Source: Paenibacillus sp. FSL R7-0204 (lineage in GTDB: Bacteria > Bacillota > Bacilli > Paenibacillales > Paenibacillaceae). Taken from it: a stretch of DNA of 64,000 nt. The stretch lies in the NCBI RefSeq assembly GCF_038002225.1, contig NZ_JBBOCA010000001.1, positions 3,286,001 to 3,350,000 of the forward strand, written 5' to 3'. The first letter of the stretch is position 1, and each line of letters begins with the position of its first letter. Shown here in pieces: positions 15,885 to 23,686 of the stretch. The translations under genes were made by a program, and so were the position numbers. Under the pieces are notes generated by a model. The model did not search any database, was not told the DNA's origin, and saw nothing but the letters and a program-made list of their open reading frames with translations.

Positions 15885-16187
15885 ATGAGCCAAATGCAGT
15901 ATGCAGCATTCCTGATCGTTGTGTTGGTGGGCGCAGTTGTCTATACCGTGTACCGCAGCCGGATGAGCCAAGAACAGACTGAAGCGCCGAAGCAGGGGAA
16001 GGCCAGTAATGTGATTTCTATGGAAGGGCACCGTAAGGCCAAGCAGAATGCTGAGGATCAGCAGTGCTCCTCCTGCAAGAAGAAGAACGGCAAGCTGATC
16101 TTTTATGCCCAGGATGACGGAAGTGTGGTCGGACTCTGCAAGGATTGTAAGGTGAAGGCGAAGAAACGGGATATGCTGCCGCTTTAA
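15885..16187 (+). CDS. Membrane-anchored small protein with C-terminal zinc ribbon-like cysteines
   Basis: A 100-aa protein. It has an N-terminal membrane helix (YAAFLIVVLVGAVVYTVY), a polar linker, then CSSCKKKNGKL...GLCKDCKVKAKKRD. The two C-x2-C knuckles about 23 residues apart suggest a zinc ribbon on the cytoplasmic side. RBS GAGGGGCGG precedes the ATG. An extended -10 TGGTACACT lies about 120 nt upstream. It is close to, but probably transcribed separately from, rplS. No family recognised. Confidence 0.75.
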   Translation: MSQMQYAAFLIVVLVGAVVYTVYRSRMSQEQTEAPKQGKASNVISMEGHRKAKQNAEDQQCSSCKKKNGKLIFYAQDDGSVVGLCKDCKVKAKKRDMLPL

Positions 16188-16201
16188 AGAATAAATATAT
16201 G

Positions 16202-16230
16202 TTGCATGAGCCTGTCTTTTATGATAAAAT
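16202..16230 (+). promoter_or_regulatory. Sigma-A promoter of rplS
   Basis: TTGCAT (16202-16207), 17-nt spacer, TAAAAT (16225-16230). Transcription from about 16237 gives a 97-nt leader. This fits the terminator found after trmD: rplS has its own promoter. Confidence 0.7.
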
Positions 16231-16236
16231 TACTTC

Positions 16237-16333
16237 TGTTGTGTGGAATACGGTGGTCCTCTGCGGATAATGAGGGAGAGCAATGGCTCTCCGGAAGAGG
16301 CAAGAACACCTGTACGGAAGGAGGAAGTCCTTA
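16237..16333 (+). promoter_or_regulatory. Structured rplS leader, probable L19 autoregulatory leader
   Basis: Nested pairing is visible: GGTG with CACC, CCTCT with AGAGG, and a terminal stem GGAGAGC/GCTCTCC closed by AATG. The structure lies directly before the ribosome-binding site AAGGAGG of rplS. Firmicutes carry an L19 leader family at this position; I assign it by location and layout only. Confidence 0.5.
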
Positions 16334-16678
16334 ATGAATATCCTACAAGCAATTACACAAGAGCAACTTCGTAAAGATATCCCGAGTTTTCGCCCGGGTG
16401 ACACTTTGAAGGTGCATGTAAAAGTTATCGAAGGAACTCGTGAGCGTATCCAGTTGTTCGAAGGCGTTGTAATCAAACGTCGCGGCGGCGGTATCGGTGA
16501 GACTTTTACGGTTCGTAAAATCTCTTATGGTGTTGGTGTGGAAAGAACATTCCCAGTCAACTCCCCTAAACTCGAGAAAATCGAAGTGGCTCGCCGCGGT
16601 AAAGTTCGTCGTGCGAAGCTGTACTATCTTCGTGACCTGCGCGGTAAAGCTGCAAGAATTAAAGAAATTCGTCGCTAG
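16334..16678 (+). CDS. rplS: 50S ribosomal protein L19
   Basis: A 114-aa protein located at the 30S-50S interface. [19 protein letters not shown] and the basic C-terminus with [18 protein letters not shown] are diagnostic. The start at ATG 16334 fits AAGGAGG at 8 nt. It normally lies next to trmD; here 3.5 kb separates them, and rplS has its own promoter, leader and terminator. Confidence 0.98.
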   Translation: MNILQAITQEQLRKDIPSFRPGDTLKVHVKVIEGTRERIQLFEGVVIKRRGGGIGETFTVRKISYGVGVERTFPVNSPKLEKIEVARRGKVRRAKLYYLRDLRGKAARIKEIRR

Positions 16679-16691
16679 AATAGTGACAAAG

Positions 16692-16726
16692 GAAAGGGGC
16701 TTGAATTCAAGCCCCTTTCGTTTATT
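16692..16726 (+). terminator. Intrinsic terminator after rplS
   Basis: GAAAGGGGCTTG and CAAGCCCCTTTC form a perfect 12-bp stem around AATT, followed by GTTTATTT. Confidence 0.85.
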
Positions 16727-16749
16727 TCTTGTAATTAAAGAATTGTGCT

Positions 16750-16805
16750 CCCCGCAAAGTACCTAAGTAAGCATCGAAGTTAAAGCATCACTTTGTGGGG
16801 TTTTT
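16750..16805 (+). repeat. Dispersed hairpin/terminator element, copy 1
   Basis: CCCCGCAAAGT pairs with ACTTTGTGGGG and is followed by TTTTT. The 29-nt loop (ACCTAAGTAAGCATCGAAGT...) closely matches that of a second copy at 29363. Loop conservation beyond the stem suggests more than a simple terminator. Confidence 0.75.
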
Positions 16806-16872
16806 AGACATATGTGCCTTAGGAACAGCTTCTCCGAAAAGGCCTCCTGAAGGAGTAATCGCGGGGGAGTTT

Positions 16873-16901
16873 TTGGCAGGAGCTTTTTTGTATTGTATAG
16901 T
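16873..16901 (+). promoter_or_regulatory. Sigma-A promoter of lepB-rbgA
   Basis: TTGGCA (16873-16878), 17-nt spacer, TATAGT (16896-16901); lepB starts 33 nt after the -10. Confidence 0.7.
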
Positions 16902-16934
16902 GGAGATAACAATTATTGGAGAGGACGGTGAACT

Positions 16935-17555
16935 ATGCAGCAGGATTTGCAGCAAGGGCAAGGCGAAGTGATTGATTCTAACGGCCAGAGCCCCCGGAAG
17001 CCAAAGAATGAAGTCCTGGAATGGATTAAAGCGATAGCGATTGCATTGGTTCTGGTTATTCTAATACGCTGGCTTTTGTTCAAACCGTTTATCGTAGACG
17101 GCCCTTCCATGAAGCCTAACTTCCATACCGGCGAACGAGTGATTGTTAACGAAATTCTCTACGATATCCGCAAGCCGGAGCGCGGGGAAGTCATTGTATT
17201 CCATGTGCCCTCAGAGGGCCGGGATTTCATTAAGCGTGTCATTGGTGTAGCAGGCGATACAGTCACCGTTGAAGGGGATGTCGTTACAGTTAACGGAGAG
17301 CCTGTGAACGAAACGTATATCCAGGGCGCGATTGATGATGCCCATAATAACAACATTTTGTACAACAATAAGAATTTCCCGAATGAGCAGTTTACGGACA
17401 ACAAGGTGCCGGAAGGCCATGTGTTCGTAATGGGGGATAACCGCTCTGACAGTACGGACAGCCGGATGATCGGTTATGTGCCGCTGGGGGATATTGTCGG
17501 CCGTGCAGACCTTATTTTCTGGCCGGTGAAGAATATCTCATTAATAAATCATTAG
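16935..17555 (+). CDS. lepB: Signal peptidase I
   Basis: A 206-aa membrane-bound peptidase that removes signal peptides from secreted proteins. A single N-terminal anchor (AIAIALVLVILIRWLLF) precedes the catalytic Ser58 in VDGPSMKPNF. The catalytic Lys100 is in RDFIKRVIG, and the C-terminal GDNRSDSTDSR box is present. A short N-terminal cytoplasmic extension (about 30 residues, Gln-rich) is present. The ATG has GAGAGGACGG upstream. It is in operon with rbgA. Confidence 0.96.
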   Translation: MQQDLQQGQGEVIDSNGQSPRKPKNEVLEWIKAIAIALVLVILIRWLLFKPFIVDGPSMKPNFHTGERVIVNEILYDIRKPERGEVIVFHVPSEGRDFIKRVIGVAGDTVTVEGDVVTVNGEPVNETYIQGAIDDAHNNNILYNNKNFPNEQFTDNKVPEGHVFVMGDNRSDSTDSRMIGYVPLGDIVGRADLIFWPVKNISLINH

Positions 17556-17595
17556 TTCATTACGAAGCTGACAGAAGTCAAAGGAGGTGACGGCA

Positions 17596-18459
17596 TTGGC
17601 CATTCAATGGTTTCCTGGTCATATGACGAGGGCTAGACGGCAAATCGAGGATAAGCTGAAGCTAATTGATGTTGCAATAGAACTGCTTGATTCCCGTCTG
17701 CCGATTTCGAGCCGCAATCCGATGATTGACGATATTTTGCGGGACAAGCCAAGACTGATTATTCTAAATAAAGCAGATCTGGCCGATCCGGAAGCTACGC
17801 GCAAGTGGCTGGCTTATTTCAAGGAGCAGGGTCATGTTGCCTATCCGGTAGATGCTTCTACTGGCACCGGGATTAAAGAAATTCCGGAGCAGGTGAAGCT
17901 GCTGCTGAAGGACAAGATCGACCGGCAAATTGCCAAGGGCATGAATCCGCGTGCGATGCGGGCACTGATTGTGGGCATTCCCAACGTAGGCAAATCGACT
18001 CTCATTAACCGGATGGCTGGAAGAAATATTGCGATTACCGGTGACCGTCCGGGGGTTACCAAGGGTCAGCAATGGATTAAGACCGGTGGCAGTCTGGAAC
18101 TGCTGGATACGCCGGGGATTCTCTGGCCGAGGTTCGAGGACCAGACGGTGGGCTATAAGCTGGCTGTAACCGGGGCCATTAAGGAAGAAATCCTGAATAT
18201 TGAAGATATCGCTTATTACGCGGTGAAATATCTGGTGAAGGATTACGGAAGCCGGTTCCAGGAGCGCTTCGATATCAGTAAGCTGCCGGAGGACTTAGAG
18301 AACCCGGACGAAATCGTGGCCGTTATGGAAGCAGTCGGGCGTAAGCGCGGTTGTCTGATGAGCGGTGGCCGTGTAGACCTGGAGAAGGCTTCACGCGCGC
18401 TGCTGCATGAGCTTCGTGCCGGGAAGCTTGGGCGTTTCACGCTGGAGACACCTGAATAG
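17596..18459 (+). CDS. rbgA: Ribosome biogenesis GTPase RbgA (YlqF)
   Basis: A 287-aa circularly permuted GTPase required for late 50S assembly. [13 protein letters not shown] at the N-terminus is diagnostic. The G motifs occur in permuted order: G4 NKAD, then G1 GIPNVGKST, then G3 DTPG. TTG 17596 is the chosen start because AAAGGAGG lies 8 nt before it and relatives start at this residue; the upstream GTG at 17587 is part of that site. It is co-transcribed with lepB and followed by a terminator. Confidence 0.97.
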   Translation: MAIQWFPGHMTRARRQIEDKLKLIDVAIELLDSRLPISSRNPMIDDILRDKPRLIILNKADLADPEATRKWLAYFKEQGHVAYPVDASTGTGIKEIPEQVKLLLKDKIDRQIAKGMNPRAMRALIVGIPNVGKSTLINRMAGRNIAITGDRPGVTKGQQWIKTGGSLELLDTPGILWPRFEDQTVGYKLAVTGAIKEEILNIEDIAYYAVKYLVKDYGSRFQERFDISKLPEDLENPDEIVAVMEAVGRKRGCLMSGGRVDLEKASRALLHELRAGKLGRFTLETPE

Positions 18460-18480
18460 TAGAATGTAGTATGGAATGGA

Positions 18481-18516
18481 AGAGCCATCCGTGAATGTGG
18501 GGTGGCTCTTTTTTTG
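18481..18516 (+). terminator. Intrinsic terminator after rbgA
   Basis: AGAGCCATCC and GGGTGGCTCT form the stem, followed by seven T residues. Confidence 0.9.
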
Positions 18517-18556
18517 CGTGTAGAAGGTTGGGGGTATGAGGGGGAGTGCCAAGCAA

Positions 18557-18733
18557 TGTTGTAAGAATAGCAACTCTTCTCTATTGATGAGGGGCGGAGT
18601 AGCAAAAGTGTTGTATGAAATGCAGGAATGTCCTCGTTTGGGTGGCTTAGGGAAAGAGAAATGCTGTTATTCATACAACTTTTTTGGATTTACGCAGTAT
18701 TAATGAAGGGATTGTTGTATTCAGTGCAGAATT
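18557..18733. repeat. Degenerate TGTTGTAT repeats in the rbgA-rnhB intergenic region
   Basis: The 18517-18863 gap has no gene. It holds three related direct copies: TGTTGTAAGAATAGCAACT at 18557, TGTTGTATGAAATGCAGGAA at 18609 and TTGTTGTATTCAGTGCAGAA at 18712. An inverted copy (TTCATACAAC, 18670-18679) is followed by TTTTTT. The second and inverted copies could form a large hairpin ending in a T run. Confidence 0.5.
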
Positions 18734-18863
18734 CTAAGATTCTGAGATTGGGATTGAATGGAAAACAATACGAGTTGGAAGCTCTTTAGGGTTTCGCGCT
18801 ACGTCATATATTCGTAAGAAGATCATAGATGTAGTTTAATTTTAATGGGCAGGTGGAGAGACA

Positions 18864-19496
18864 GTGAGTGAGATAGATATGCTTGGGTATGAAAAAGAAG
18901 GCTGGGGACAATCCTTCCGTCACATCGCAGGTGTGGATGAAGTGGGGCGGGGCTGTTTATTCGGGGATGTGGTGGCTGCAGCGGTAATTTTGCCAATGGG
19001 GCTTATTATTGAGGGTGTAGATGACTCCAAGAAGCTAACGGCCAAAAAGCGGGATGCTCTGTATGAGACCATTATGGAGCAGGCGCTTGCGGTAAGCTTA
19101 GGGCATGTGGAGGCGGCGGTGATCGATGAAATTAATATTAAGCAGGCTTCGCGTTTGGCGATGCGTCTGGCGGTAGAAGGTTTAAGCCAGCAGCCGGACT
19201 ATATGCTGATTGATGCGGAGAAGGTGGACCTGCCCTTGCCGCAGCGCGCTATCATTAAAGGAGATGCCAACAGCCAGTCGATTGCTGCCGCCTCCATTGT
19301 AGCCAAGGTGACCCGTGACCGGCTTTGTGAGGGCTTGTGGGAGGAATTGTACCCGGATTACGGGATCAAAGTACATAAAGGATATGCTACTAAGCTGCAT
19401 CGTGAACAGATCAAGCTACTTGGTGTAACTCCGATGCACCGGCGCAGCTTTATTGGCAATATTCTGGCGGAGCAGGAACAGCTGTCTTTATTCTAA
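18864..19496 (+). CDS. rnhB: Ribonuclease HII
   Basis: A 210-aa endonuclease cutting the RNA strand of RNA-DNA hybrids and at single ribonucleotides. The catalytic motif AGVDEVGRGCLFGDVV carries the first Asp and Glu. DSKKLTAKKRD and the later DAEKVDLP and AAASIVAKVTRD motifs complete the site, and HKGYATKLH is the usual C-terminal signature. The GTG at 18864 is used with GGTGGAG upstream; an in-frame ATG at 18879 is an alternative. Confidence 0.96.
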   Translation: MSEIDMLGYEKEGWGQSFRHIAGVDEVGRGCLFGDVVAAAVILPMGLIIEGVDDSKKLTAKKRDALYETIMEQALAVSLGHVEAAVIDEINIKQASRLAMRLAVEGLSQQPDYMLIDAEKVDLPLPQRAIIKGDANSQSIAAASIVAKVTRDRLCEGLWEELYPDYGIKVHKGYATKLHREQIKLLGVTPMHRRSFIGNILAEQEQLSLF

Positions 19497-19587
19497 AAAT
19501 ATAAGAATGTATGGTTTCACGTCTACATTATCCTTCTATTTCTCGCTGAAACGGTGCCGTCCTCTAAAAGGATGGCATAGCAGTTTC
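19494..19587. repeat. Probable dispersed intergenic element with long hairpin
   Basis: It begins with AAAAATATAAGAATGTAT, resembling GAAAATATAAGAATTTAT at 11447 upstream of rimM. It contains a nested hairpin: GAAAC/GTTTC outside, and GTGCCGTCCT with AGGATGGCAT (19554-19563/19569-19578) inside. No T run follows, so it is not a normal terminator. It lies 77 nt upstream of the FliK-like gene. Confidence 0.45.
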
Positions 19588-19663
19588 CACTTGGCGTATC
19601 ATCCGGATAATCACAAATGAAGGTGAAATACCGATATAAATAGAAAGAAGGGAGGCGGACAAC

Positions 19664-21910
19664 ATGAACATCGGATCACTGGTTCGCGGTTTGCTTGGCG
19701 ACAGTAAGGCGGGAGAGGCCAAATCTGTAGAGCTTAAGGAAGGTCAGGTTGTTCGCGGCGTTGTGCTTAGCGTATCCGATTCTGGAAAAGAAGCGGTGGT
19801 GCAGATTCAGGGAACGCCGGTACGGGCTGAACTGGAAGCGCCGCTGGCAGCCGGTCAGACGCTGAACCTGCAGGTGGGCGCACCAGGAGAAGGCGGCTTG
19901 CCGGTGCTTAAGCCGGTCTCTCTAGGGGAGGCGGCTATGATCTCGCCGCAGAGTATGGGTGAGGCGCTGGAGTCGCTTGGACTAGCCAATTCCAAGGCGG
20001 GACGGGAGATTGTTCAGGCGATGCAAGCCGGAGGACTGGCCTTCACTAAGGAGACTGCGGCGAAGCTGGATGCTGTTATGAATGCCAAACCTCCCGGTGT
20101 CCCTGCCTCAGAGTGGCTGGAGGCGGCTGTAATCTCAGTGAAGCGCGGCTTGCCTGTAACGGCGGAGACGGTGAAAGGGCTGCAGCAGGCTGTATTCGGA
20201 CCGAAGCTGCATGATCTGTTGGCGAAGCTGGAGACTGCGCTGAACGTCTGGGTGCAGCAAGGAGCGGACGGCGACGGATCAGGTCAAGGAGCGGGGAATA
20301 GCGGACCTGCGGCAGGGCTTCTGACAGGCGGAGTGAATGCGGGTCTAGCTGGCAATGGAGGGACCGCCGGGGCGAATGCTCAGGCGGGACAGACCGGTAA
20401 TGCGGGCACTTCACAGGCTGCGGGTGCCAATGGACAAGCTGCATTAGTACCAGCAGGAGATGCAGAACCGGCAGGAAGCGGGTATGCGGTTGGAGTGCGT
20501 GACGGTGCAGGGAACGTTGCGGGGGCGAGAGAAGGTGCGGGGAACGCGGCGGGCACGCGTGGCGAAGGTACGGGTGTCGTAGCGGGCACGCGTAGCGAAG
20601 GTGCGGGGAGCGTGGCTGGAGCGCGCGAAGGCGTGGGGAACGCAGCAGGAGCGCGTGAAGGTACTGGTGCCGTAGCGGGAACGCGTGGCGAAGGTGCGGG
20701 AAGCGTGGCGGGAGCGCGCGAAGGTACGGGTGCCGTAGCGGGAACGCGTGGCGAAGGTGCGGGGAGCGTGGCTGGAGCTCGCGAAAGCGCGGGAATCGTA
20801 GCGGGAACACGTGGCGAAGGTGCGGGAAGCGTGGCTGGTGGTGTGCGAGAAGGTGCGGGTGCAGTAGCGGGAGCGCGAGAAAACGCGGGAATCGTAGCGG
20901 GAACACGTGACGAAGGTGCGGGAAGCGTGGCTGGAGCGCGGGAAAGCGCGGGAATCGCGGCGGGAACACGTGACGAAGGTGCGGGAAGCGTGGCTGGAGC
21001 GCGGGAAAGCGCGGGAATCGCGGCGGGCACGCGAGAAGGTGCGGGTACCGCAGCTGGAGTGCGTGAGAGCGCGGGCGTTGCCGCGCAGGCGCAGAGCGCT
21101 GCGGGGCCTGCCCTGCTCGCGAAGCTGCAGGGCGTGCTCTCCGAGCTGCGCGGCACTCTGCCGCAGCTCGCCGAAGCACCGCCCGCCTCCGGCGCGGCGG
21201 GCGGCAGTGCAGCCCCTGCGGCTGCGCCGCAGCAGGGGGAACCCGCCGCCACCCAGGGGACCGACCCCTGGGTGGGGCGGATCTTGAAGCTGCTCGGTGC
21301 GGAGCACGAGCAGCAGATCCTGCGCGGCGGCGGGGCGCACACCGCGCAGGCAGCGTCCGGCGGCGCAGAAGATGCCGCCGGTACGCTCAAGGGCGTGCTG
21401 CTGCAGGTACTGGGCAGCAGCGAGGCCCCGCCCGCGGTGAAGGAAGCCGCGGGTGGGCTGGTGCAGCAGCTGACAGGCCAGCAGCTGCTGCTGAATACAG
21501 ACCGCACCGCGCCGTTCGCGCAGGTGACGATGTTCCTGCCGCTGCACGGGCCGGATGGCCGGGAGACGGCCTCCGTCCAGATCCAGTCGCGGCGCGGCAG
21601 CAAAGGGGAGCTCGACGCGGCGAATTGCCGCTTGTGGTTCGATCTGGACATGAAGCAGCTCGGCCAGACGATGGTCGATGTGCAGGTGGTGGACCGCATC
21701 GTCAGCCTGAAGCTGCATAACGATGAACCTTGGGTACTGGAGCTGCTGGAGGGCCGCCGCGAGGAGATGAAGGCGGCGGTCGAAGGCATAGGCTATCAAT
21801 TGTCCAGCCTGCGTACGGAAGCATTGCCGGAACGGAGCGTGGCCTCTGGTGCGGTGAAACCATCCGATTATGCTCCGCAGGAGTACAAAGGAGTAGATTA
21901 CCGCATATGA
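19664..21910 (+). CDS. FliK-like protein (YlqG position) with tandem-repeat linker
   Basis: A 748-aa protein. The N-terminal region (residues 1-90) is beta-rich (KEGQVVRGVVLSVSDSGKEA). Residues about 90-190 are helical. A Gly/Ala linker follows, then about 19 repeats of 10-11 residues (residues about 277-474) and more low complexity. The C-terminal 110 residues (CRLWFDLDMKQLGQTMVDVQ...) resemble the hook-length control protein FliK C-domain, which contacts FlhB. The gene overlaps a stand-alone FlhB-C-like gene by ATGA, supporting a FliK/FlhB-type partnership. It lacks a signal peptide. It sits at the ylqG position known from B. subtilis. Exact role is unknown. Confidence 0.8.
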   Translation: MNIGSLVRGLLGDSKAGEAKSVELKEGQVVRGVVLSVSDSGKEAVVQIQGTPVRAELEAPLAAGQTLNLQVGAPGEGGLPVLKPVSLGEAAMISPQSMGEALESLGLANSKAGREIVQAMQAGGLAFTKETAAKLDAVMNAKPPGVPASEWLEAAVISVKRGLPVTAETVKGLQQAVFGPKLHDLLAKLETALNVWVQQGADGDGSGQGAGNSGPAAGLLTGGVNAGLAGNGGTAGANAQAGQTGNAGTSQAAGANGQAALVPAGDAEPAGSGYAVGVRDGAGNVAGAREGAGNAAGTRGEGTGVVAGTRSEGAGSVAGAREGVGNAAGAREGTGAVAGTRGEGAGSVAGAREGTGAVAGTRGEGAGSVAGARESAGIVAGTRGEGAGSVAGGVREGAGAVAGARENAGIVAGTRDEGAGSVAGARESAGIAAGTRDEGAGSVAGARESAGIAAGTREGAGTAAGVRESAGVAAQAQSAAGPALLAKLQGVLSELRGTLPQLAEAPPASGAAGGSAAPAAAPQQGEPAATQGTDPWVGRILKLLGAEHEQQILRGGGAHTAQAASGGAEDAAGTLKGVLLQVLGSSEAPPAVKEAAGGLVQQLTGQQLLLNTDRTAPFAQVTMFLPLHGPDGRETASVQIQSRRGSKGELDAANCRLWFDLDMKQLGQTMVDVQVVDRIVSLKLHNDEPWVLELLEGRREEMKAAVEGIGYQLSSLRTEALPERSVASGAVKPSDYAPQEYKGVDYRI
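20490..21085 (+). repeat. Coding minisatellite: alternating 30- and 33-bp units
   Basis: About 19 tandem units encode variants of GAREGAGNVA (10 aa) and GTRGEGAGSVA (11 aa), often alternating as a 63-bp higher-order unit. The last two 63-bp units are nearly identical in DNA, indicating recent duplication. Unit number should vary between strains. Both opposite-strand frames stay open through it, which produces spurious long ORFs. Confidence 0.9.
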
Positions 21911-22209
21911 GTGAGTCTGAGCAGAAGGTTCCGCAGAATCTCAAGAAGGCAGTGGCGCTCAAATATATTCCGGGCCAGAGCGAAGCGCCGGTGGTTGTCG
22001 CTAAGGGGCAAGGCTCGGTAGCGGACATCATCCTGCAAAAGGCAAAGGAAAACGGAGTAGCGGTGCAGGAGGATGCGGCGCTGGTAGAGGTGCTGTCGAA
22101 GCTCGATCTGGACCAGCAGATTCCGCCTCAGCTATATCAGCTGGTGGCTGAGATTCTCAGCTATGTATACCAGAGTGACCGGACAGCCGGGGAACGGAGA
22201 CAGAAGTGA
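21907..22209 (+). CDS. ylqH: Stand-alone FlhB C-terminal domain-like protein (FhlB/YlqH)
   Basis: A 100-aa cytoplasmic protein that aligns with the part of FlhB following its NPTH autocleavage site. KKAVALKYIPGQSEAPVVVA matches FAVALKYDGSTMEAPQIIA of the FlhB encoded at 53419. KGQGSVADIILQKAKENGV and QLYQLVAEILSYVY are also shared. It lacks NPTH and membrane helices, so it cannot self-cleave. ATG 21907 overlaps the FliK-like stop (ATGA), and its own stop overlaps the yraN start. The pair mimics the FliK-FlhB export specificity switch. Confidence 0.88.
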   Translation: MSESEQKVPQNLKKAVALKYIPGQSEAPVVVAKGQGSVADIILQKAKENGVAVQEDAALVEVLSKLDLDQQIPPQLYQLVAEILSYVYQSDRTAGERRQK

Positions 22210-22592
22210 GCCATAACGGGGACGGCAGAACCTACACCCGTCAGGAGAAAGGGGCTGCTGCCGAGCAAGCGGCCCGAATGTATCTGACTTCGCGGGGCTA
22301 CCGCATCCGTGATTATAACTGGCGCTGCCGTAGCGGAGAGCTGGATATTATCGCGGAGTATGAAGGCGCTCTGGTCTTCATTGAGGTGAGAAGCCGGAGC
22401 GGTTCAGCCGTGCAGGGCACTGCGGAGGAGTCGGTCGATGCGCGCAAAATCCGTCAGGTGAGAGAGACGGCCGGGGTCTATCTGCACATGCAGGGACTGC
22501 AGCCGGCTGCAATTGCCTTTGATGTGATTGCTGTACAGCTTCAGCCGGACTTAAGCATCGGCTCCTTGCGGCATCTTCGGGAAGCCTTTTAA
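22206..22592 (+). CDS. YraN family protein (UPF0102, nuclease-like fold)
   Basis: A 128-aa protein with the restriction-endonuclease-like core: GAAAEQAARMYLTSRGYRI, then GELDIIAEYEGALVFIEVRSR, holding the ExD...ExK/R-like metal site (here Glu-Val-Arg). The family is widespread beside rnhB and yifB; its biological substrate is not established. The GTG start at 22206 overlaps the ylqH stop, indicating coupling. Confidence 0.93.
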   Translation: MSHNGDGRTYTRQEKGAAAEQAARMYLTSRGYRIRDYNWRCRSGELDIIAEYEGALVFIEVRSRSGSAVQGTAEESVDARKIRQVRETAGVYLHMQGLQPAAIAFDVIAVQLQPDLSIGSLRHLREAF

Positions 22593-22728
22593 CGGTCTCT
22601 GTTTTGCGAAAAACGGGTAGAATTTAACAATTATCCTTGACAGATGCCGGACTTCATGGGTCATTTCTCAAAAGAAGTGGGTAAACATTAGTGTAACTTT
22701 TAATGCCACCATGAGGAGGGCTGCCGGA

Positions 22729-23142
22729 ATGAGGAATCAACCCATGAATATACAGGTAAGCTTTACTTGCCAAAATTGTGAGCATAATATAGTAGCGGAA
22801 CTTGGCGCAGAGCCCTTATCCGTTGTATGCTGCAGTAATTGTAATAAGACATTTACCGTTATGCGGCCTGCAATAGCGGAAGAGATATTGATTGACTGGG
22901 AGAATGAAGCCTTATTCCACAAGATGCGTGCTGAGAAAACCCAAGACAGCAACAGCAGCCTCTTGTCACTGGTCATCAATGTGATCGAGCTGCTGACCTG
23001 GCGCGACAAAGGCAACGGGCAAGTGGAGGCCATTAAGGAAATGCGCAAATGGCTGATCGAGCATGAGGAAGCGCCGCCGGTGGCGGAATTAATACAAATG
23101 GATGTGAACCGGCGCGGAGCCAAACGGAAGTGGAATGAATAA
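22729..23142 (+). CDS. Unknown protein with N-terminal zinc ribbon
   Basis: A 137-aa cytoplasmic protein. The N-terminus has a four-Cys ribbon: CQNC near residue 12 and CCSNC about 20 residues later, resembling MJ0042/zinc-ribbon sensors. A helical acidic body follows, with LLSLVINVIELLTWRDKG. The start at ATG 22729 is chosen because GAGGAGGG lies 8 nt before it; an ATG at 22711 is within that upstream region. It is probably transcribed separately from the yraN operon. No family recognised. Confidence 0.7.
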   Translation: MRNQPMNIQVSFTCQNCEHNIVAELGAEPLSVVCCSNCNKTFTVMRPAIAEEILIDWENEALFHKMRAEKTQDSNSSLLSLVINVIELLTWRDKGNGQVEAIKEMRKWLIEHEEAPPVAELIQMDVNRRGAKRKWNE

Positions 23143-23176
23143 GGAATCAAGCACTTAGAGAAAGCGGGGAGCGGTC

Positions 23177-23686
23177 TTGTCCAAAGTATTTTTTACATCA
23201 GATCATCATTTTGGCCACAAGCTGATTATTGATTTTGAATCGCGGCCCTTTGCCGGTGCGGAAGAGATGGACAAGGTGATGATTGCGAACTGGAATGCTG
23301 TGGTAAGCAAGGAGGACACGGTTTTTCATCTTGGGGATTTTTCCTTCAGGAATCAAGAGGATACCCGGAGCATTGTGGCTGCCCTGAACGGGTACAAAAT
23401 TCTGATTCTTGGCAATCATGACCGTGGACGCGGACGGGGCTGGTGGCTTGAAGCCGGGTTTGATGAGGTCAGTGAGTATCCGCTGATATACAAGGAGTTT
23501 TTTCTGCTCTCGCATGAGCCGATGTATATGAACAAGCATATGCCTTACGTGAATGTGCACGGACATATTCATGGACAGAAGTATGAGGGCAATCATCATT
23601 TTAACATTTGTGTGGAGCACTGGAATTACACCCCGCTGTCCTTTGAACAAATCAGGGATTCGGTGATAGCCAGTGAGGAAGGTTGA
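23177..23686 (+). CDS. Calcineurin-like metallophosphoesterase
   Basis: A 169-aa compact phosphoesterase. The binuclear metal motifs are all present in order: SDHHFGH, HLGDFSF, LGNHDRG, LLSHEP and VHGHIHGQ. The short length matches the single-domain YfcE-like/phage-type group; physiological substrate unknown. The TTG start at 23177 has GGGGAG at suitable spacing. It follows the zinc-ribbon gene by 34 nt, so the two may be co-transcribed. Confidence 0.9.
   Translation: MSKVFFTSDHHFGHKLIIDFESRPFAGAEEMDKVMIANWNAVVSKEDTVFHLGDFSFRNQEDTRSIVAALNGYKILILGNHDRGRGRGWWLEAGFDEVSEYPLIYKEFFLLSHEPMYMNKHMPYVNVHGHIHGQKYEGNHHFNICVEHWNYTPLSFEQIRDSVIASEEG

Noticed and set aside
12890..16200. Prophage or integrative element next to tRNA-Pro
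   Set aside because: No integrase, transposase or phage genes and no recognisable direct repeat of the tRNA 3' end in the window.
20490..21085. CRISPR array
   Set aside because: Repeats are contiguous, in frame with the coding sequence and lack unique spacers; no cas genes are present.
20076..21799. Three long minus-strand ORFs (367-469 codons) opposite the FliK-like gene
   Set aside because: They are by-products of the GC-rich repeat on the coding strand: compositionally extreme (Arg/Pro/Ala), without ribosome-binding sites, and overlapped by a well supported gene.
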